From positions 1 to 9,049 of the forward strand of contig CAZHOV010000205.1 of the NCBI GenBank assembly GCA_964534315.1: DNA of 9,049 nt. The letters are read 5' to 3'. Below the pieces are notes generated by a model. The model ran no database searches. It saw only the letters and a list, made by a program, of their open reading frames with translations, and had not been told where the DNA came from. Positions 4,964-9,049 of the stretch are shown piece by piece (position 1 is the stretch's first letter; each line of letters starts with the position of its first letter). The translations under genes and the position numbers were made by a program. This stretch comes from CAZHOV01 sp964534315 (lineage in GTDB: Bacteria; Bacteroidota; Bacteroidia; Chitinophagales; Saprospiraceae).

Positions 4964-7857
4964 TTGTTGAGTAAGTCGGAAGGGAGTTTTCCAAACCGTT
5001 TTTTGAAACTTCTGGAAAAAGATCTATGATCATCATATCCTACTTTGGAAGCAACGGTAGAGATTGAATTGTAGGTGCGGTTTTCTAGTAGCGTACGAGC
5101 CTGATGGAGGCGGATTTCCTGTAGGTACTTTTTAGGGGTGAGGCCGGTGAGGCGTTTTAATTGGCGAAGGAGGGTGGATTCACTCATGGCAAATGCCTCG
5201 GCCAGGTCCGGGATACTTAAGGTGTTATCCCCTATTTTATCTTGTACAAACGTTTCGAATCCTGCCAGCCAATCCCGGTCTTCGGCGCCCATTTCCGGGG
5301 AGGCCGAGATATCTTCTCCTCTGCCAATTTCCTGAATCCGCGAAGCCTGGTAAGTCAATAAGTTTTGAATACGAGCCAGTAATTCTTCCTCATCAAAAGG
5401 TTTAACGATGTAATCGTCAACACCGATCCGCAGAGCGTGTAGCTTGTCTTTCAATTCAGCCCGGGCTGTGAGCATGATCACAGGCAGGTGCCGGGTTGTA
5501 TCGTTTGATTTTAATGCACTCAACAATTGAAAACCATCCATGATGGGCATCATTAAGTCAGAAATGATCAGATCAGGTTGAAGGGGAGGTACATCTTGGG
5601 TTTTACCCTTTAAAAGCTTAAGAGCCTCCTTTCCATTATCGGCGGTCGAGACTGCATAGTGTTCTGATAGGATAAAGGAAATATAATCCTGTAATTCCGG
5701 ATTATCTTCAACGATCAAGAGCTTGGGCTTCTTGGTTTTGGCCGCGCCGGGTATACCAGTTGGTATTGGCTCGGTAGTTTCCAATTCAGGCTTGAGGGGT
5801 TTTGTGGCTTTCGGTGCCGGGAGATGCTCTTGTACCGCATTGGATTTCATAATTTCTACCGGAAAGGAGACGAGGAAAGTAGAACCCTGGCCAAGCGTAC
5901 TTTGCACTTCAATTTTTCCATTGAGTAGTTTCGTGTATTCTTTGCAAATAGCCAAGCCAATACCGGTACCTCCATCTGCCGGCTTATCGGGGCGGGAGGT
6001 CTGAAAATACCGATCAAATAACTTGGGAATATCTTCAGCGTGAATGCCCTGGCCGGAATCCTCGACGGTCAGCTGGAAGCTTAATTGCGTTAATGCCAGC
6101 CCAACCTTAATCCGGCCTTCAGAAGTAGTAAATTTAAAAGCGTTGGAAAGCAGGTTGTAAAGGATTTGTCGTGATTTTTCCTGATCGATGGCGGCATAAA
6201 TAGTTGAATCTAGCTGGTTATCTATTGTGTAGTGAATGTTCTTTCGTTGCGCAAGCGATTCAAACTGGGCACAGTAGTTGTTGAAAAAGGAACTCAGGTG
6301 GGTAGGCTTTTTTTCAACATTTATTTTTCCGATTTCCAATTTACCCAGATCGAGGATTTCGGTTACCAATCGCTCCAGTTGCTTACCGTTATCGGCCGCC
6401 ATGTTCAGTAGTTTGGATTGTTTGGCCGATAGTTGAGGGTCTTTTAGTACAGAGTGAATAGGTCCAAGAATTAGAGAAATAGGGGTGCGCAGTTCGTGAC
6501 TGACATTGGCGAAAAACCGGGTTTTTGAGGCATCTAATTGTTCCAATTTTTGGGTTTGTTTCCGGATCAACGTATTTTGATTAGCCAAAACTTTTTTCTG
6601 CCGTCGTTGGGTGATAAAGGCAAGGACAAACCCTCCTGCTAGCAGTAGGGCTAGAAAAACAGAAATAAACAATGTGCGCAACCTGCTTTTTTGAAGGGTA
6701 AGTTCTAGCTCTTTGTTTTCTTTTTCAGTAGCTAATTGATCTTTTTCCAGTTGCAGATAATAATTCTGAACATCAAAATTTTTGCTTTTAGATTTAAATT
6801 TTTCTTGGTGAAAGTATTTTTTTTGAGTAGCTAAAAAGGCCTCTTCATAGCGTTTTTCTTGTGCTGCAAAGTCTGCCTTTATTCCATAGATTTTTTCTAA
6901 ATGATCGTCCAGATTTAGCGAAAGGGCCAGATTTTCTGCGTTTTTCAGATAAGATTTTGCCAATAGTTGGTTTTCTCTGGCCCATTCCAGAAGAGCAAGA
7001 TGCCGATAAACATAAATTTCTATCCATTTATCGGGATAGACCTTTAGAAATTCGAGTAACTTTTGGAAATAATGATCGGCGGCTTCCCATTGTTCCAATT
7101 CGAAGGGAATGCGGGCACGAGCCAGATATAATCGATTGTAAAGGCCATAGTTTATGTGTTTGGTATCGACTTCGAGGATCTCTTCCAGTTTATCCAGATA
7201 ATTTGAAGATTGTTCAAATTCTTTTTGACCAAAAAGGGTATAAGCGATCTGGTGATAAAGTAATTTAATAACTGCAGTATCTTTTTGGGCAATCGCTTTT
7301 TCCAGTAGTTTTTTCTCCTCAGCATTAATTTCTTTGGCAGACATTAAGGGGGTATAAAACCTTATTTTCAATCGTTCTATATCGATCAATCCTTTTTTAT
7401 CACCTATGCTTTCCAATAAATTTTTCGCCTTTTCAATATGGATTATTGCCTGCCTGGATAGCCCCATGGCATTAAAAAAGTTACTTAAATCTCTATGGAT
7501 TTTCACCTTTTTTTTAAGGTTGTTTGTTTTGTCTAATACATTGATGAGTTCTTGTCCAATCTGTACAGCTGTTGGCAGATCGAACTTTTCTTCTAAATGG
7601 TAGAAAATCGAAGTAAGGGTCTGAGATTGGCACTCCAGATCTTTACCGCATTTTTTTTGAACTTCTGAAAGAAAAAACTGAAAGGTGCTATCTGAGGATT
7701 CTCTAAAGGTATTGTATTCTATAGATGATAATAGAAGAATACTATCCGTTAGAAGCGTAGACTGGGAATGTAGGTTTGGAATACTGCAACTCAGGTAAAG
7801 CCCTGAAACTAATATCCAATAGATTCGAATGAATGATAAGAAACTTATCTTAGTCAT
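4960..7857 (-). CDS. Hybrid two-component system sensor/regulator (TPR sensor, HisKA-HATPase, REC, AraC HTH)
   Basis: Single-polypeptide two-component system of 965 aa from the chosen start. Order of parts: signal peptide (about 1-32, MTKISFLSFIRIYWILVSGL...HSQ); alpha-helical TPR-like periplasmic sensor (about 60-355); short coiled coil; membrane segment (about 394-415, LFISVFLALLLAGGFVLAFI); dimerisation domain with phospho-acceptor His454 in FANVSHELRTP; ATPase domain with N-box NLLSNAFKF, G1 DSGQGI and G2 GGTGIGL; Pro/Thr-rich linker; receiver with acidic pair Glu717-Asp718, phospho-acceptor Asp767 (SDLMMP), Thr797 and Lys819; AraC-type DNA-binding domain (about 870-965) with both helix-turn-helix units. 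All catalytic motifs are intact. Most Bacteroidota hybrid systems sense with large beta-propellers and a Y_Y_Y domain; the TPR-like sensor here is the less common type. ATG 7857 was chosen because it precedes the signal peptide; ATG 7902 and a TTG at 7932 are upstream alternatives. The likely target is the propeller gene directly downstream. Confidence 0.9.
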   Translation of the reverse strand: MTKISFLSFIRIYWILVSGLYLSCSIPNLHSQSTLLTDSILLLSSIEYNTFRESSDSTFQFFLSEVQKKCGKDLECQSQTLTSIFYHLEEKFDLPTAVQIGQELINVLDKTNNLKKKVKIHRDLSNFFNAMGLSRQAIIHIEKAKNLLESIGDKKGLIDIERLKIRFYTPLMSAKEINAEEKKLLEKAIAQKDTAVIKLLYHQIAYTLFGQKEFEQSSNYLDKLEEILEVDTKHINYGLYNRLYLARARIPFELEQWEAADHYFQKLLEFLKVYPDKWIEIYVYRHLALLEWARENQLLAKSYLKNAENLALSLNLDDHLEKIYGIKADFAAQEKRYEEAFLATQKKYFHQEKFKSKSKNFDVQNYYLQLEKDQLATEKENKELELTLQKSRLRTLFISVFLALLLAGGFVLAFITQRRQKKVLANQNTLIRKQTQKLEQLDASKTRFFANVSHELRTPISLILGPIHSVLKDPQLSAKQSKLLNMAADNGKQLERLVTEILDLGKLEIGKINVEKKPTHLSSFFNNYCAQFESLAQRKNIHYTIDNQLDSTIYAAIDQEKSRQILYNLLSNAFKFTTSEGRIKVGLALTQLSFQLTVEDSGQGIHAEDIPKLFDRYFQTSRPDKPADGGTGIGLAICKEYTKLLNGKIEVQSTLGQGSTFLVSFPVEIMKSNAVQEHLPAPKATKPLKPELETTEPIPTGIPGAAKTKKPKLLIVEDNPELQDYISFILSEHYAVSTADNGKEALKLLKGKTQDVPPLQPDLIISDLMMPIMDGFQLLSALKSNDTTRHLPVIMLTARAELKDKLHALRIGVDDYIVKPFDEEELLARIQNLLTYQASRIQEIGRGEDISASPEMGAEDRDWLAGFETFVQDKIGDNTLSIPDLAEAFAMSESTLLRQLKRLTGLTPKKYLQEIRLHQARTLLENRTYNSISTVASKVGYDDHRSFSRSFKKRFGKLPSDLLNN

Positions 7858-7974
7858 TCGTTCATAGTATTGGAAAGTATTATATTTAGCAAAGCCCCAC
7901 ATTTTAAAGACCTGTTCCTTAACTGAAAGCAAAAAAAATATTTCTGCCCTTTGGATTTTCTAAATCGATAAGCG

Positions 7975-7982
7975 TAAAGGTA
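7975..7982 (-). promoter_or_regulatory. Possible -7 box for the hybrid regulator gene
   Basis: TACCTTTA on the minus strand differs from TAnnTTTG at the last base only. It would give a leader of around 110 nt to the ATG at 7857, or about 65 nt to the ATG at 7902. No clear -33 element is seen, so this is a weak call. Confidence 0.25.
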
Positions 7983-8033
7983 ACATTTCTAAAAAGAAAT
8001 CGAAGGATGAAGTCTTTAAAATGGAAGCTTTGC

Positions 8034-8070
8034 GTCAATACCCAAATGTATTCATTTAGACAGTATTGAC
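8034..8070. repeat. Interrupted inverted repeat between the 63-aa ORF and the regulator gene
   Basis: GTCAATAC (8034-8041) and GTATTGAC (8063-8070) form an 8-bp perfect inverted repeat. An inner AAATG/CATTT pair (8044-8048, 8053-8057) can extend it across an asymmetric bulge. It begins 7 nt after the stop of the minus-strand ORF at 8077, so it may end that transcript, though no T-run follows. It could instead be an operator for the regulator gene, which starts about 180 bp further on. Confidence 0.45.
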
Positions 8071-8076
8071 ATTTTC

Positions 8077-8268
8077 TTACTTGGATAGCATAACTTGCCA
8101 GTAGCGGAGATGCTTAAAAGAAGTGGTCTTTTTCTTTTTACGAACTGACTTTTTCCAGCGGTTATGCGCTTTTCGAATACTTTCTGAATTTTTTCCCTGA
8201 ATGGGAATTCCTGCAGGATTTGGAATAAAACTTAATTCTTTTTCTTTCTTTTCTGATGAGTTAGACAT
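8077..8268 (-). CDS. Small very basic hypothetical protein (63 aa)
   Basis: I do not recognise this protein. It starts MSNSSEKKEKEL, continues with IPNPAGIPIQGKNSESI and then a strongly basic stretch (RKAHNRWKKSVRKKKK), ending LRYWQVMLSK. There is no signal peptide and no cysteine. The high charge would suit nucleic acid or ribosome binding, but that is only composition. In favour of a real gene: an ATG start in an otherwise gene-free gap, no competing ORF on the other strand, the same orientation as its neighbours, and an inverted repeat immediately after the stop. Against: short length, Lys-rich composition expected by chance in A-rich DNA, and no recognised family. It could also be the remnant of a larger decayed gene. 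Confidence 0.4.
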   Translation of the reverse strand: MSNSSEKKEKELSFIPNPAGIPIQGKNSESIRKAHNRWKKSVRKKKKTTSFKHLRYWQVMLSK

Positions 8269-8339
8269 TAAATAAATTTTGTAATAAAAAAATACTGTTT
8301 CATGACTTATTGGGGTAAGCCTTCACATAAGGACTTGAG

Positions 8340-8448
8340 GGTGTTTCAAAACACTATTCGTGTTTCGACACACCAAACTTTCTTCTTTGGGAGGGCTGTT
8401 TTTTCTAAAAAAATCATTGATTTTTTTAGAAAAAACAGCCCTCCCAAA
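8340..8448 (+). repeat. Two-hairpin dispersed repeat, copy B
   Basis: Same architecture as 3353-3431, here on the plus strand. Hairpin 1 (8340-8374) reads GGTGTTTCAAAACAC, loop TATTC, GTGTTTCGACACACC: 13 pairs with two mismatches. The core CTTTCTTCTTTGGGAGGG follows. Hairpin 2 is a perfect 30-bp stem (8386-8415 with 8419-8448, loop ATT). The base of hairpin 2 (GGGAGGGCT) is shared with copy A, while its long A/T-rich arm is not. Relative to copy A, bases 10 and 26 of hairpin 1 swap T-A for A-T, a compensatory change that supports selection on the fold. Confidence 0.8.
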
Positions 8449-8462
8449 ATAAAAATTCCTTA

Positions 8463-8494
8463 GAGGGAGTCTAAAAGACTTTTTAGACGGCCTC
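8463..8494 (-). terminator. Terminator-like hairpin after the 55-aa ORF
   Basis: GTCTAAAA (8469-8476) pairs perfectly with TTTTAGAC (8481-8488) around a GACT loop. Beyond a 2x2 internal loop, GAGG/CCTC adds four more pairs. In minus-strand reading it lies about 60 nt after the stop at 8558 and is followed by the T-rich AATTTTTATTTT, consistent with termination of that transcript. Confidence 0.5.
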
Positions 8495-8557
8495 AAGCGA
8501 TTGAAACAAAGGACTACTAATTTTTGTAGGTTTGAAGGAAGTAATCCGATCGGCAGA

Positions 8558-8725
8558 TCAGATCACGCTAGGAGTTACATTCTGGTTGTAGATACTGTAA
8601 GTACCTGCGTCTACACCACTTTGAAAAATCTCTTTATTTAACTTAGAAATTTGACCTGTAGCGATATCCTTAATAAGTACGTGTGTTGGTTTGGTATCAA
8701 TGATTTGTACGATTTGAGGGCTCAT
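8558..8725 (-). CDS. Small hypothetical protein (55 aa)
   Basis: An ATG-started reading frame on the minus strand that begins MSPQIVQIIDTKPTHVLIKD, continues with a TGQISKLNKEIF segment and ends TYSIYNQNVTPSVI before TGA. I recognise no family. The residue pattern looks like a natural small protein rather than noise: alternating hydrophobic residues suggest two beta strands (VQIID, HVLIKD), then a polar turn, a short helix, and a third strand (GTYSIYN). There is no signal peptide, cysteine or membrane segment. An in-frame stop lies six codons upstream, so the start is fixed unless a non-ATG codon is used. A terminator-like hairpin follows at 8494-8463. No modifying enzyme, transporter or partner gene lies nearby in the window, so a peptide-natural-product role is not supported. 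Confidence 0.5.
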   Translation of the reverse strand: MSPQIVQIIDTKPTHVLIKDIATGQISKLNKEIFQSGVDAGTYSIYNQNVTPSVI

Positions 8726-8935
8726 ATAATTACGGTTTTAGTTAAAAAATAATTATCTGTGAATGACTCGTAAACATCCAAATTCAACCTTCATTAGAAG
8801 CTAATTCTAGTCTTGATAATTAAAAAGTAACTAATTGAATTTAAAGAAGAGTATGCCACCAAGACTTTTTCACAAAGTGTACAACATAATAATCTCAAAA
8901 TAGTTCGTGTAAGAATAAATAGAAGCTTTTTTTTT
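8726..8935. other. Gene-free AT-rich stretch upstream of the 55-aa ORF
   Basis: This stretch and the hairpins to its right make up over 300 bases without a supportable gene. The longest plus-strand ATG frames here are under 20 codons. It should contain the promoter of the minus-strand 55-aa ORF. Near matches to TAnnTTTG on the minus strand (TACTTTTT, and TACACTTTG with one extra base) are too weak to call. Confidence 0.4.
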
Positions 8936-8956
8936 AAAAACCAAGAGTAGGTTTTT
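8936..8956. terminator. Weak AT-rich terminator-like hairpin
   Basis: AAAAACC (8936-8942) pairs with GGTTTTT (8950-8956) around a 7-nt loop, with T- or A-rich flanks on both sides. It is weak because the stem has only two G-C pairs. It precedes a much stronger hairpin. Confidence 0.3.
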
Positions 8957-8964
8957 ATTTTGAC

Positions 8965-9023
8965 AAACATGGATCATCCCGAATTTTTAAAATTCGGTAT
9001 AATTCATGTTTTTTTCTTTTTTT
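8965..9023 (+). terminator. Strong intrinsic terminator
   Basis: The inner stem CCGAATTTT (8979-8987) pairs with AAAATTCGG (8989-8997). Beyond single mismatches, AT (8976-8977) and AAACATGGAT (8965-8974) pair with AT (8999-9000) and ATTCATGTTT (9002-9011). This gives about 21 pairs including one G-U. On the plus strand it runs into seven T, C, and seven more T (9009-9023), a textbook termination tract. No plus-strand gene ends just before it in the window. Confidence 0.6.
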
Positions 9024-9049
9024 GCTTAGTTTTCAAAAGGTTTAGTAAA

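Noticed and set aside
5723..6004. 93-aa plus-strand open frame
   Set aside because: It is antisense to the kinase ATPase domain and linker, with intact motifs on the other strand.
6861..7268. 135-aa plus-strand open frame
   Set aside because: It is antisense to the TPR-like sensor of the hybrid regulator, whose domain order is continuous across it.
7858..7932. N-terminal extension of the hybrid regulator from TTG 7932
   Set aside because: It needs a TTG start and places about 25 polar residues before the signal peptide. The ATG at 7902 remains a possible alternative.
8269..8500. Possible CRISPR or tandem-repeat array
   Set aside because: The repeats here are inverted hairpins, not regularly spaced direct repeats with unique spacers.
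8969..9049. Plus-strand ATG frame open to the window edge, MDHPEFLKFG then a Phe-rich stretch
   Set aside because: It coincides with a strong hairpin and T-tract, and the Phe run is what a T-tract encodes. A truncated gene cannot be excluded without sequence to the right.

Overview
The window reads like a chromosomal segment of a Bacteroidota bacterium, most likely in the Saprospiria/Lewinella direction. The reasons are two secreted proteins with C-terminal type IX secretion (T9SS) sorting domains, a giant hybrid two-component regulator of the Bacteroidota type, lipoproteins with the Bacteroidota surface-export pattern after the lipid cysteine, a TAnnTTTG-type -7 promoter box, and AT-rich translation starts without Shine-Dalgarno sequences. 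The lineage is inferred; no rRNA or tRNA gene is present.

Left part (216-3337, + strand): a tight three-gene operon. An MbnP-family protein with a T9SS tail overlaps by 4 bp a diheme cytochrome c peroxidase lipoprotein (MbnH-like), and a second diheme peroxidase lipoprotein follows after 3 bp. Known MbnH enzymes oxidise a tryptophan of MbnP to kynurenine to build a copper site. Here all three products look destined for the outer surface. The first peroxidase has Arg where the inter-heme Trp is expected; the second keeps that Trp.

Middle part (3438-7857, - strand, convergent with the operon): a 965-aa hybrid regulator (TPR-like periplasmic sensor, TM, histidine kinase, receiver, AraC-type DNA-binding domain) sits upstream of a secreted seven-bladed beta-propeller protein with a T9SS tail. 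Between them lie three direct repeats of a TTTGAC-centred motif at 21- and 20-bp spacing, just upstream of a good -7 box. This arrangement suggests that the regulator controls the propeller gene.

Right part (7858-9049): gene-poor and rich in hairpins. It holds two small minus-strand ORFs (63 aa, very basic; 55 aa, unrecognised) and several inverted repeats and terminators. It also holds one copy of a two-hairpin element whose other copy lies about 5 kb away, in opposite orientation, between the two convergent transcription units. The shared core matches at 26 of 27 positions and the first hairpin at 27 of 35, including one compensatory base-pair change. This repeat family, the putative AraC operator array and the 55-aa ORF are the least explained parts of the window.
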